Assembly (NCBI RefSeq): GCF_003672135.1
Contig: NC_039511.1
Location: 2,010,464-2,074,463, forward strand
Direction of reading: 5' to 3'
DNA from: Ooceraea biroi
Lineage: Eukaryota; Arthropoda; Insecta; Hymenoptera; Formicidae
DNA: 64,000 nt
The notes beneath the pieces were generated by a model. That model was not told where the DNA came from. It ran no database searches and saw only the letters and a list, made by a program, of their open reading frames with translations. How positions within the stretch are numbered: position 1 is the stretch's first letter; every line of letters starts with the position of its first letter. A program made the translations under genes and the position numbers. Shown piece after piece: positions 1-10,529 of this stretch.

Positions 1-348
1 ATTTTGGAACGTGATTGTCATCAGATCTGAGACCGTCGCGGTAAGTGAGAAAGCAAAAAGCTGCGACAACGTTACGATCACAAATTTGCAATTTTGCCGG
101 AAGCGCCCGTACGATTCTTTTTTTTTTGTCTGGATAAGTACTTACAACACTGCCGTGAATAGGAGTCATTCGTTCCTCCCGACTCCCCCAACTAAGAGGA
201 GACACTTTGACGTTTTCATTCCCAATAGATCCATTCTTATTGCGAGGCGATATACGTGGCTTAGAAGTTCTATCTACCCGAGGTGCTTTACGATCTCCCA
301 ACTAATGGAATTGAACGTAAGAAATGTTCGTGTGTAATTATGCGGTTG
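1..348. other. left-edge stretch, no supported gene
   Basis: No convincing coding region. A good splice donor (GTAAGT) follows base 40 on the + strand, with an open frame running into it from the left edge, so bases 1-40 could be the end of an exon whose gene lies outside the window. Nothing else here is supported. Confidence 0.3.
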
Positions 349-627
349 CTATTGTAAATGTAGATAAAAAACAAAAGAAAGTGGACGGGGTAGGTATTGT
401 ACCCGCGGGATTTCTCGTACCTGCAGGAGATTCGGGCTCGAGTAGGAGCGCTCCAAGCCGCTGTTGATGGACGAACCATCGATTCTCAGTGGTTCTTTGT
501 AAACGTCGACTTCATTTTGCTTCGTTCTTTCCCGGTATTCCCTCACTAACAGTTCTCTGCATCCACGTATGAACATGCCAGTTATATAAATAATAAAGAA
601 TGTGCCCCATCTAATCACAGATTTCAT
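349..627 (-). CDS. possible small single-pass membrane protein (92 aa), unrecognised
   Basis: An ATG at 627 opens a 92-residue frame. It has a hydrophobic stretch near residues 8-20 (GTFFIIYITGMF), then a charged Arg/Glu-rich stretch (RELLVREYRERTKQ) and a Ser-rich tail with SYSSPN, a kind of sequence often phosphorylated. The frame stays open upstream into the repeat arm that begins at 631, but that part matches the mirrored arm at 1.8-2.07 kb and is therefore repeat, not gene. The repeat boundary lies only 3 bp upstream of the ATG, so the element may have replaced the promoter or 5' UTR. I do not recognise a family. It could be a chance ORF or the last exon of a larger gene. Confidence 0.33.
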   Translation of the reverse strand: MKSVIRWGTFFIIYITGMFIRGCRELLVREYRERTKQNEVDVYKEPLRIDGSSINSGLERSYSSPNLLQVREIPRVQYLPRPLSFVFYLHLQ

Positions 628-630
628 TAA

Positions 631-1055
631 CAAGGAGATTTCGCGAACTGCTAACTCAACTTGCGAATGAGCCATAGTGCATTCGAAATGAGAGGTCGAG
701 GGTATAAACGTTATACGTGTTAGAGCTTTTGGGTGTATAGGCCTTAGGTTTTGGAGAAAAATGCTAAATGTGAGCATTTTCCAGCTGTAAGGGAAGTGTG
801 GGTAGCTAAAATTCAGCTTGGAGCGCGCTAGCTTAATGGTTAAGCGTGGGTCTGGTCTTTTTGCCATCCTTGCAAGCTGGGTTCGACCGCGTCGTGACAA
901 TTTTTTTTCTTCGGACGTCTCTGTTCAATTGTTTTATTCTTTAAATAATAATTTATTATGTAAATGATGATTTATTATACTGTTTTGTTAAATATTTTGC
1001 AGTTATTTATGTGTAATGAAAAATAACAATAGTTTTTGTATATTTTTTATATCTT
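631..1055. repeat. left arm of a large inverted repeat (tRNA-related element)
   Basis: This arm is the reverse complement of 1640-2070 with only scattered differences. The outer boundaries are sharp: 631 begins CAAGGAGATT and 2070 ends ATCTCCTTG. It contains a tRNA-like A box and B box followed by a T-run, so the arm looks like a tRNA-derived SINE or a fusion containing one. Confidence 0.8.
828..908 (+). promoter_or_regulatory. tRNA-like Pol III promoter (A box, B box, T-run stop)
   Basis: TAGCTTAATGGTTAAGCG at 829-846 fits a tRNA A box. GGTTCGACC at 879-887 fits a B box missing two bases. T8 at 901-908 would end Pol III transcription. The mirrored copy on the other arm keeps the fuller ATTCGAGACC B box, so this one appears to have a 2-base deletion. 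No cloverleaf with a paired acceptor stem is evident, so I do not call a tRNA gene. Confidence 0.55.
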
Positions 1056-1057
1056 TT

Positions 1058-1345
1058 TTAACTTATTAATTCTGACATGGCTGTACAATTTTGATAATCT
1101 ATATAAAAACATTGAAAACATGTTTCGCACACCATGAACATTTTATAAATGGAAACCGCGTGTTGCAGACACGTGGTACATTTATTGTTACGTACATCGG
1201 GTGGAAAACATAACTGATCAATGTGTTTATAAATATATACAAAATATTTACCTTTAAAATACGCAACGCTATCAACTAAATTTTCTTTTGAATCTTTTCT
1301 GTTGAAGATATGTTCTTTCAAGAACGGATTCACACTTGCTTCCAT
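1058..1345 (-). CDS. hypothetical Cys-rich 95-aa protein in the spacer of the inverted repeat
   Basis: One uninterrupted frame runs from an ATG at 1345 to a TAA at 1058 in the unique spacer between the arms. It carries CTTC, then 13 residues, then CETC (C-x2-C-x13-C-x2-C), the spacing of a small zinc ribbon, followed by further Cys in CFQCF and QNC. Upstream at about 1458 is a GCATGCGC palindrome of the kind found in NRF1-type promoters, so the spacer could hold a complete intronless gene. It lies on the same strand as USP8, within or beyond that gene's downstream intron. I do not recognise the protein. It could be cargo of the element, a nested host gene, or chance. Confidence 0.4.
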   Translation of the reverse strand: MEASVNPFLKEHIFNRKDSKENLVDSVAYFKGKYFVYIYKHIDQLCFPPDVRNNKCTTCLQHAVSIYKMFMVCETCFQCFYIDYQNCTAMSELIS

Positions 1346-1639
1346 TTTTACAGCTCTACAAACTCGATGTTTAACGCAAAGAATAAACGGAGACTAACAG
1401 AGTCTCGAGAATAATGACCAAGAGAACCCAACACAGTCCTAACGGTCGTTGTTGCACGCATGCGCTAGAGAGAACAAATATTTTCCAGAAAGTATCTCAA
1501 AAAATGATTGAATTCGCTTGGTATGCGTCACAGTTAGCACATGCAAATTATCACCCGCAACACTGTACAGCAATGTCAGATTTTTTTATATAATAAATAA
1601 ATTTTTATATTATAATTTTACATTTTTATATAATAAAAA

Positions 1640-2070
1640 AACAGACATAAAAAGACAGAAACTATTGTTATTCTTCATTATACATAAATAACTGAAAAAT
1701 ACTTAACAAAACCTCATAATAAATAATTATTTACATAATAAATTATTACTTAAAGAGTAAAAAATTTTAATTGAACAGAGACGTCTGAAGAAAAAAATTG
1801 TCACGACGCGGTCTCGAATGCCAGCTTGCACGGATGGCAAAAAGACCAGACCCACGCTTAACCATTAGGCTAGCGCGCTCCAAGCTGAATTTTAGCTACC
1901 CATACTTCCCTTACAGCTGGAAAATGCTCACATTTAGCATTTTTCTCCAAAACCTAAGGCCCATACACCCAAAAGCTCTAACACGTATAACGTTTATACC
2001 CTCGACCTCTCATTTCGAATGCACTATGGCTCATTCGAAAGTTGAGTTAGCAGTTCGCGGTATCTCCTTG
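1640..2070. repeat. right arm of the large inverted repeat
   Basis: Mirror of 631-1055. On the minus strand it has a T-run (about 1791-1797), a B box (near 1811-1822) and an A box (near 1858-1876) in the same order as the left arm. Together the arms would form a stem of more than 400 bp if transcribed as one RNA. Confidence 0.8.
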
Positions 2071-2592
2071 TAAGCTAACACAATAAGAATCATACGAGCC
2101 ATGGAACGTACAGAACGAACAAAATCCACTTAAAGTAATACGAAACGATACTAGCATCAAGATGCGAGTCAGAATTTTTAATATATCGAGTCACTTGATC
2201 CATATCGGTCTATTGTGTATCACAAATCTGTGAGCGTCTTCATGCGTGTCAAATCACTCGACTGACTGCTCACTATTTACCATTTTCTTGGGCATAGGAC
2301 AATGTAAACAGTGACGAACGGTGATACTTAACCGATCGCTTTATCAATATCATCCAGAGTGGAAAGAAGCTAAGCTTTTTAATTTGAAAATGGTAGGTGT
2401 TCCCAGCCAATCGCTTTTCGTTGCCCTCGCACCGCGCGGGAAAATAAAACCCTCGCGACATGGATACGGAAGAGCGTGAATAATAGAGGAAAACGCGGCT
2501 ACCACGTTGCTTGTGGCTCGTATTGATTCCTTTTGCTGTTAAAATGTAATAGAATTCCCCTGCAATATTAATTAACCGGTACGTGTACTCAC
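2071..2592. other. USP8 downstream intron or flank, no gene seen
   Basis: AT-rich sequence between the inverted repeat and the last visible USP8 exon. A 62-codon minus-strand ORF (2273-2461) has no recognisable features. On the reading used here this is intron downstream of the GTGAGT donor at 2592. Confidence 0.5.
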
Positions 2593-4718
2593 TCCTGCAA
2601 CTTCTTCCGATCGCTCTCGATGTCTTTGATTTTCTTTTTCAGCAGAGAGAGATTGAACTCGAGGTTTGTCTTCTCGTTGTCATCGGTGGGGTTGAATTTG
2701 ATCGCGTCCGCCTCCTTGCAGTACACGTTAAACTCATTCTCGACTGTCAGGTACATCTTGTGCTGCAACAGAAATAGATCGATAAAAAGAAGCCAATCGT
2801 CGACGATCGATAATTTATTACGATCATCCCGAGATTGATTATGGCTCTTGAACGTATTTTGCGGTAGAAATGCAAAGCAGTGTCCACCTACGGCGGTGTT
2901 GCCACATTTTGCGTGCAAGAGCCAATGGATCACGGCTAATGAATGATCGAACGACTGAATTAAAAGTAAGTAACAAGCGTAAGCACCATCTCGTCCAATT
3001 TGCCTTTCAGAGATTTGATATCCGTGCGTATGTACTGCTCGTCGCTGGCGCTGTACTTGTCGTCGCGCAGCGAGTAGAGCGCGTACTCCTGGTTGAACAG
3101 CTCTTCGGCCAACTTAGACTTGGATTTCGCCAGCTCGTTCAGCTCCTTCATGAATCTCAGCACCTCCTTGCATCGCGGATCGTACGTCTTCAGCGCGGCC
3201 GGTTTGCTGCTCCGATCGATCACGGGCTTCGCGTTGATCTCGTTCTGCGACGGTGCCTTGTGCTGAGCAGCTGGCGCGTCCGGGTTCTCAAACTGTTGCG
3301 CGTTCGCGGCATCGCCGCGGAACGGCAACTGTTTGCCGTCGATCAAAATCGTCACGTGACTAGTGAAATTCTTGGTCTTGGCCGGCGAGACGACGTCGTT
3401 GCTGTTCGACCTGGCGTGCTTCGACGCCGCGGACTTCTTGTCACCGTGATCCATTTCCATGTCCACGTCCTTGACGGCAGTCGCCGCGTTGCTCGGCTTG
3501 TTCTGCGCTTTCGTCGAGTCCTCGTTCTCTTCATCCGAATGCAACCAATCCGGATATTCAATCGGAATGAAATCCAAAATCTCGTTCGCGACGTCGTTGA
3601 ACTCGGGCACAGCCACATTGGAATTCGTTGTAAACGTCGGATACGTCATCAGCCACTCTTGGTAGCCTCCGTTGAGAATCTTGATCTTCTTATACTTTGT
3701 GCCGGGATCCCATTTCTCGAAAATGTCCTTCAGTATGTTCAGATAAGTGCTGATCGTCAAAGTTTCCTGCGTAGTGTTCCAGTCCACCAGGATTATTACG
3801 TCCACGTACTGCGCCGACCGATGCTTAAATAAATCGAGTGACTGCTTGTCCTTATGAAAGCAATTCGCGAACTTGTAGCCCAGCTTTCTGAAAGCGAACA
3901 CACCATGATGAACGTTCCAAGCGCGCCGATGAATTGAAAAAAAGGATATTTTATAAAATTAGAAAGTTATAAGCGAAAAAAATTACGCGAGATGTACTTA
4001 CCCCGGTTTAATTTCCGATTGTGGAATGTTGATGCACTTGTTGAACGTCATTTTGGAACTGTCATAGTGAGCCTTCTGCCTGACGTCGATGATCAAATAC
4101 TTGCTGTTATTTTTTTGCGATAGAGAATACAATTGATTGCACGATATAAAGTTGTCACTGTCGCCGTACAGAGGATCGTCAGTCGGGGTCTCTGGTAATT
4201 TCAAGCTAATATCGCCACTCGGCGCGTAGGCCTTTGCCGCATCCACTCCGTCCGTGTCCACCTCCATTTTCTCCACCGCGTCGTTGTGCTTCCTGGAACT
4301 ATGCTCATAGCGTATCTCTAACTTTTGCCTCAAGTCTGCAAGTATGTTTTTCACTTCATTTATCTAGAATACAAACATTCATGTATTTACGCACGGCGGC
4401 ACACAGTTATCTGGCTGGTCACTCTGGCATACACTGCCATACACTGCTGCTTACCTGATCGACGGTCATGTTGGTGGAGATGGACTTGCCGTCCTTGTAA
4501 TCCTGAGTTTTCTTCAGCCACTCGACCGTGTCCAGCCATCTCTTCGAGAAGATATATGCAGTCTCGTCGTCACCGTTCCTCTTCGCCACCTCGAACTTCT
4601 GGCGCATAGTGGGAAGCCTCTGGTACACGCTGCGCGGTTCCTTCCCCGCATAATTGACTCTCGCCTGCTTCACGAGATCATTTAAGCAGGTATACCCCAA
4701 ATTCGCTCCGTTGGGCAT
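2593..4718 (-). CDS. USP8: ubiquitin carboxyl-terminal hydrolase 8 (USP8), N-terminal part
   Basis: Coding exons 4455-4718, 4002-4363, 2987-3887 and 2593-2762 join in phase to 565 residues and end at a GTGAGT donor. Residues ~1-90 resemble the USP8 N-terminal dimerisation (MIT-like) domain (RSVYQRLPTMRQKFEVAKR). Next comes a rhodanese-like domain (YLIIDVRQKAHYDSSK; IILVDWNTTQE; LNGGYQEWLMTYP), which in USP8 binds NRDP1. A Ser/Lys-rich linker and a predicted coiled coil (LSLLKKKIKDIESDRKKLQ) follow. The rhodanese active-site Cys is not visible, as in other USP8. USP8 deubiquitinates endosomal cargo and ESCRT-0. The catalytic USP domain, with its Cys and His boxes, is not found in the window and must lie to the left or be absent. 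The donor after 2987 (GTGCTT) is weak. A 5' UTR exon probably ends at 4880 (GTACGT donor). Confidence 0.88.
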
Positions 4719-5249
4719 CGTTGCTCGCTCCCGCAGCCTCGATCCTCGCCGCAAGATTGGAGCATCCAGTGACACTGGCGACGTGTTCGGCGCGATGTGC
4801 TGTCGGTCCAAGGATACGCGTTAATCGCTTAATCTACTTAGGGCCTTAGCTCATAGTGATTCGCAGAAGGGAACGTACCTGGGCAGGTGCTCCGAAACGC
4901 CGTGCACCAGTGCCGTCATTCACGCCTTCCTCGGCGTCATCGTTCTCGAAGGAAATGCCGACGTGATATTTGCAGGTTCGCGCCGCGAACGAGAACGATC
5001 GCGCGACTTGAAATATCTTCGTGGATCGTACGTGTCAGGTTTACGTCGACGGATTATAACCCGTCCTGCCGCGAGCGACGACGTACCTCCAGGACGGCAA
5101 CTCTCTCTCTTGACTAGGCGCACCGGACGACACCGCGACGTCAAACCTCTCGTACGTAACTCGACGCTCCGCCTGTTCCCCTCATTTGCATTTTCTGCAC
5201 TTTTCCCGTTCCTCCTCTCGCTTCCTCCCAGGCGTGCCGCGTGAGCGTG

Positions 5250-5789
5250 TATTCACTTTACTCCAACCGTAGCGAGAAGTGTACGTAACAATTACACCAA
5301 GATAAAGTTTTGACGGCGAATTGTGAAGTTTAACCTTTTCTAGGAAATCACATTTCCGCAAATTTTCGCGAAAGTTTTTATTTATCGTTTTCTTTCATAA
5401 GAAATAATAATAAGATAACGATTGACAATTCTTGATTTTTAAATCTTGTAAATTAATAATTCTTGATCTGACGTAATCAAGTTTTCTTGTTAAATATCAA
5501 CATTTAAATGTCACGTTTATATATAATAAAATTTTCTCTTCTCACTTTTGTTATAATTCAACCAAATATAATAAATTATTACAGCATTACATTACATTCC
5601 AGCGTAACCGGAAACTGTAGATATTTTTATCTGATTTGACAGCTCTGGCAGTCGGCTTTAAAATCCCTAGTCCCAAAAGTCCCTAGAAGGGACTCAACAC
5701 CAAGCACTGATATTACACGCAAGTGAACGGTCGAAAATTTTGTTTGTAGAACTTTGTGTATAATTTATAGAAAAATCTAAGTTTCCAAA
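5250..5789. promoter_or_regulatory. shared upstream region between divergent USP8 (-) and SF3B6 (+)
   Basis: About 540 bp separates the likely USP8 5' UTR exon (about 4880-5250) from the SF3B6 start codon. The sequence is AT-rich with no TATA box I would stand behind. The head-to-head arrangement suggests a bidirectional housekeeping promoter. This rests on gene orientation only. Confidence 0.4.
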
Positions 5790-6382
5790 ATGACTATGGC
5801 AATGTTGCAACGACGTGCGAACGTGAGTATATAGAAATTTACATATTGTTAACAAGTTTTACGATACTAATGCTACAATAATTTTATCTTAACCTAACTC
5901 GATTGTTTGCTAATACGTTAATAAAACTTTTATTGCATAGGTAAGGCTGCCGCCAGAAGTGAACAGAGTTTTGTACATAAGAAATTTACCGTACAAGATT
6001 ACAGCTGAAGAAATGTACGATATATTTGGCAAATACGGAGCTATCAGACAAATCAGGGTGTAAGTAGCGTATCATGTACCTGATTAAATATTTTATATGT
6101 GTGAAATCTTATGTGAAAATTGTTACGTGTTTTCATCGTTATAATTCTTATTTTAGAGGCAACACAGCTGAAACAAGAGGTACTGCATTTGTTGTGTACG
6201 AAGATATATTTGATGCAAAAAATGCATGCGATCACTTGAGCGGTTTTAACGTTTGTAATCGTTATTTAGTGGTCTTATATTATCAGAGCAACAAAGCTTT
6301 CAAGAGAATTGATGTTGATAAAAAGATGGACGATTTAGAAAAATTGAAAACTAAATATAATTTAAATGATGATAAAAAATAA
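5790..6382 (+). CDS. SF3B6: splicing factor 3B subunit 6 (SF3b p14)
   Basis: Exons 5790-5822, 5941-6059 and 6157-6382 join to exactly 125 residues, the usual length of this protein. It is a single RRM: RNP2 is VLYIRNLP (residues ~18-25) and the RNP1 region is RGTAFVVYED. The tail DVDKKMDDLEKLKTKYNL is typical. SF3B6 is the SF3b subunit of the U2 snRNP that contacts the branch-point adenosine and binds SF3B1. All introns have GT-AG ends and all phases close. Start choice: first ATG, with the family's short MTMAMLQRR-like N-terminus before the RRM. Divergent from USP8 and followed by a short AT-rich tail with an (AT)n run. Confidence 0.95.
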
Positions 6383-6439
6383 TTGATTATACGTACATTT
6401 AAGGTATTAATATAAAACAAATTATATAGTTATATACAA

Positions 6440-6480
6440 ATATATATATATATATATGCATATTTCCATATATATATATA
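6440..6480. repeat. (AT)n microsatellite in the SF3B6 3' flank
   Basis: Runs of TATATA interrupted by GCATATTTCCA. Low-complexity sequence just after the SF3B6 stop codon. Confidence 0.8.
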
Positions 6481-6519
6481 GTTCTGTAGATAATCTAATC
6501 TTAAATTTTATACTAAATG

Positions 6520-6705
6520 TCAAATGTCGAGTATCGCACACGAAAAAATATATATTTCTTTTTGCAGTTTCTGCATTGTTTCTTGAACTCCCTCTCCTAT
6601 AAGGTATATTTGTAGTTTCTGATTTTTTATTAATCCTGCTTCAATTTCATCTATATTGGCCAGTGATCTGTCAGAATTTCCTAGCAGAATTTGTTGATAC
6701 TGCAT
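6520..6705 (-). CDS. hypothetical 61-aa protein, unrecognised
   Basis: An ATG at 6705 opens a 61-residue frame (MQYQQILLGNSDRSLAN at its start). It reads like real protein: an acidic helix-forming centre (IDEIEAGLIKNQKLQIYLIG) then MQKLQKEIYIF, suggesting a small helical or coiled-coil subunit. An in-frame stop lies just upstream, and an acceptor-like TTTACAG sits about 25 bp before the ATG, so a spliced 5' UTR is possible. It lies tail-to-tail with SF3B6 and head-to-head with SCYL2, which leaves room for a short independent gene. Family unknown. Confidence 0.45.
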   Translation of the reverse strand: MQYQQILLGNSDRSLANIDEIEAGLIKNQKLQIYLIGEGVQETMQKLQKEIYIFSCAILDI

Positions 6706-7139
6706 AAGTGACAAAAATCATTCAGGCTGTAAATTGCAATTCTATAGATGCCATTCATGTTAAACGGGTTACAGGAATACAGGCGCGCGAGTAGCAGTAG
6801 TTCCAATAATTTCGCTAGATGACACCATGATCGACACCCCGTGTCTCAAGCTTATCTTTCGATTATCTCCAGTACCCCGTACTTGGCTAGTGGAAGTGGA
6901 GTAGCTGCGCTGTCATACGCGCAAGTGGTGCGATGCGAACGGATTTTGTGCTCCCGATATGATGATTCATTGTGGCGATACGGATTTTCGAAGCGCCCGT
7001 TAAAATAACATTCATTTAGGGTAATACGGTATTCTCGGAAGCAAATAATTATCACGATACCGCCGAGTAACGTCTCGCTGACGCTTTATGCGCGCGTGTA
7101 TCTTCACGGAAGCGTTATTATCGAGCGCCAACCGACAGG

Positions 7140-10100
7140 ATGGATGTTCTGAACAAGCTTCGTAACACAGTCAGCAACACTATCAGCAACACCGTCCAAA
7201 ACACGGCGTACGGCCTGTCACAGCTGTCCAGCGTCCTACCTGGCAATCCCGTGACCAGGGAATTCGAGGCGACCGCTCATGTGGCGAGCGCTGGGCCAGG
7301 ATTGTTGTGGAGGGTGTACAGCGGCTACAAGAAGTCCACCAAGCAGGAGGCTGCGATCTTCGTCTTCGAGAAGCGCATGCTGGAGAAATGGTCCACCAAA
7401 GCTGATCGGGAACTGGTGCTGGAGACCCTCAAGCGGGGTGTGATGCAACTGACGAAGCTGCGCCACCCACAGGTTCTGACCGTGCAGCATCCGCTGGAGG
7501 AATCAAGAGACAGTCTTGCGTTCGCGACCGAGCCAGTATTTGCCAGTCTGGCTAATGTATTAGGTAGACAAATAAGCTTTGACGCACATCAGTAAACTAA
7601 TTTTTAAGAGATACTATGGGATCGTACTATGCTTCACGAGATTTCATTGAATTTGTTAAACTGTCTCAGGTAATCAGGAGAATATACCTCAACCAACTCC
7701 AATGAGCTTGAAAGGTTACAAGTTGCACGACATAGAGATTCGTTACGGGCTGCTGCAATTGGGAGAAGGCTTGGCGTTCCTACACGGCGACGTGAAACTG
7801 CTGCATCGGAATCTGTGTCCCGAATCGATTGTTATCAATGTCCACGGGGCGTGGAAGATATTCGGCTTCGACTTCTGTGCCTTAAATCAAAGTTCGGACA
7901 GCAAACAGGTATAATGATTATTAGCAGGTCATTAACTGATAAGCCAGGACTGATATCTCTGTCAGTTGTAGCACTGTAGGGCAATATATTTGTTAATCGA
8001 TTATATTTATCAAGAAAGATATAAAGAATCATGATATCTTTATGCATTTTTCTCTTCTCCGTAGCCATCGTGGTCATATCTGGATTACGATCCGACACTC
8101 CCGGCTGTTGTGCAACCTCAATTGAATTACCAGGCGCCCGAGTGCGTATTAGCGAGCAGCAACGGGCCGCCGAGCGATATTTTCGCCTTGGGCATGCTGG
8201 TGTATACGATACATTCCTCGGAGCACAAGCCGCTTCACGAATCGCACAATGACTTAGGGAAGTGCCGACGTTTTCTAGAGAGTTTCAAGGGTTCCAACGT
8301 CTCGGCAAAACTGTTACCGATTCCCGAGTCTCTGCGCGATACCGTGAAACTCATGCTGAGTCACAGCCCGGAGCTGAGATTAGACGCCCATCAGTTCATC
8401 AAGGTAGCTTTCGCTCGCAGCAATTTTCAGTGAAATATACTGAATTCCTTAATTATTTTTTTCATCTAATTAAAAAATAATCGATTACGTGTCTATTCCA
8501 TTTTGTATTGAATTCTTGCAGATTGAATACTTCACTGACATCGGTGTTAAAACGCTGAATTACCTGGACAAATTGTTCCAATGGGATAACCTGCAAAAAT
8601 CGCAATTTTACAAAGGTCTTCCGCAGCTGTTGAAGCAACTGCCGCACAGAGTTGTACTGCACAGAGTGCTACCTGCCCTTTACAAGGAACTGGTTAATCC
8701 ACCTATGATACCGTTCGTATTGCCGAGCATACTGCAGGTGATGGAGGTCACTGAGGTCGAGGAGTTCCGAGAACATATTCTTCCTAATCTGAGACCCGTT
8801 CTTGCTTTAGAAGATCCGCCGCAAGTAAGTGCATGCGGCTTCCATGAGGCCTCACCAAAATAGTAAAAATTTTCTAACCTGAAAAATAAAAAAAATAACG
8901 TTGATAATTAATTACGGTACAACGACAAGTAACGTGCGTGTGAATGCTCTTTGCAGATCAGCCTGGTCCTCATGCAGCAGGTAAATCTACTGCTCAAGCT
9001 GTGTCCCACGGACGTGATCAAGACCGACATAGTGCCTATGCTGCTGCGTGCGCTGGAATCCGAATGGGAGCAGCTGCAGGAGCTCTGCCTGTCGGCGCTG
9101 CCGAACATAGTGACGATGATCGAGGGACCGGTGATCAAGAACTCCATACTGCCGCGGATGAAGAAGATATGCATGTCGCCGGGGAAGAAACCCAGCAGTC
9201 TCGGAGTCCGCGTTAATTGCTTGCTGTGTCTCGCGAAGATGTTGCCGAGCTTTGACCGCTGGCTGGTGTTCGACCAGATATTACCGTTCCTGCAGGAGGT
9301 TCCTCATTCCGGCGAACCAGCCATTTTAATGGCTATTATAGGTAACGTCAAACTTTCATTTCTCTTGCGCAGCAGAGAGACCTACTTCTGGGCATTATCC
9401 TATTTTTCTCCAACGTAATTCTAAATATATAATAAAATATAAAATAAATATAATAAAAATTAAAAAAAATTAAAATTAAAATTAAAAAAGAATTTTATTG
9501 TTGACAGGTATCTACAGGATGTTACTCACTCACAGCAAATTGGGCATGGGCAAGGAGATACTCGCAACGAAGGTACTACCTTTCCTCTTGCCGCTCTCTA
9601 TAGAGCAGAATCTTAGCATGTCGCAGTACGAGACGCTCTCCACGCTAATCATCGACATGATAAACCGAATAACGAGCGAGCATCGGGAGGCGTTACGACA
9701 GCTGGACGCGGTGCGCCGCGAGACGCAACAGCTCGATCAGGCGCTGTCTCAAGTAGCGTCGCCCACGTTTATGCAAAGTAACCACCTGAACGATATCAGT
9801 TTAACGCCCGAAATCCCATCCCCGAATGCTAATCCGAAACCTACGAGTATCGAGAACGGATTAACTATGGAAGATAAATTCAGGTGTGCATCAGCGAGTC
9901 TTTCGAAAATTTTGTTATAATTTTATTATTATTTTATTTTCTTCATTATATTGACTCGTAGCATTGAATATGTTGACGTTTATCTTTCCAGGTTGATTCA
10001 GCAGCAGGAGACCCATCAAAGGCTGCAATCTCAATCTATATTGACTCCCAAAGCCGTGTCGCAACCGACGAAGCCGCAGCCGAAGGATCTAACCGCGACG

Positions 10101-10529
10101 CTGCTGAAGAATAATCTGGACGAATTAAATCTGTCGATGTCGAGGTCGACCATGTCGCAGCCGGATTACAACACGGCCAAGAGCACCGCAGGTTTATCCT
10201 GGAACAAGAATAACAACGTTAATCAACTGCAGTCGCAGTTTCTGATGTCTCCGACGCTGAATTCGCAAGCGATGCAAGCGAGCAGGCCGATGAATTGGAA
10301 TTCCAGTGGCATGAGCCCGTCCGTGAATTGGAACTCGCAGCAGTCCGCGACGATGTGGAACTCGATCGCTCCCCAGAACAACATGAATTTTACAGCGCAG
10401 CCGGAAATTGGGCCAAGCCCGATGAACTTTCCCGGAACGTTACAGCCTTTCGCGTCGCCGATCAATACGCAGGCCACCGCGAACAAGCCCAATTCATCTG
10501 CACAAGATATCATGGACTTGCTTAGTTAA
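7140..10529 (+). CDS. SCYL2: SCY1-like protein 2 (SCYL2/CVAK104 pseudokinase)
   Basis: Exons 7140-7563, 7670-7908, 8065-8403, 8522-8824, 8957-9341, 9508-9883 and 9992-10529 give 867 residues (human about 929). An N-terminal amphipathic, Asn/Thr-rich lead (NTVSNTISNTVQNTAYGL) precedes a protein-kinase-like fold at ~30-330. The catalytic loop reads HRNLCPE, with Asn for the usual catalytic Asp, and the DFG position is GFDFC, consistent with a pseudokinase. HEAT-like helical repeats follow (~340-570; KSQFYKGLPQLLKQLP, PMIPFVLPSILQV). The Ser/Asn/Gln-rich tail ends QDIMDLLS, a clathrin-adaptor-like acidic dileucine end. SCYL2 works in clathrin-coated vesicle traffic at the trans-Golgi and endosomes. 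All introns are GT-AG and phases close. A possible poly(A) signal AATAAA lies at ~10552. Confidence 0.95.

Noticed and set aside
11..337. 108-codon + strand frame at the left edge
   Set aside because: Composition unlike protein, and a strong splice donor (GTAAGT) interrupts it after base 40.
821..900. A tRNA gene in the inverted repeat
   Set aside because: A and B boxes are present, but no paired acceptor stem or anticodon arm can be drawn; it is better called tRNA-derived.
1798..2073. 91-codon + strand frame
   Set aside because: Same translation as the opposite arm of the inverted repeat; it is repeat sequence read outward.
2870..3832. Long + strand open frame (320 codons)
   Set aside because: Antisense shadow of USP8 exon 3; Arg/Val/Leu-biased translation with no domain, while the minus strand matches USP8.
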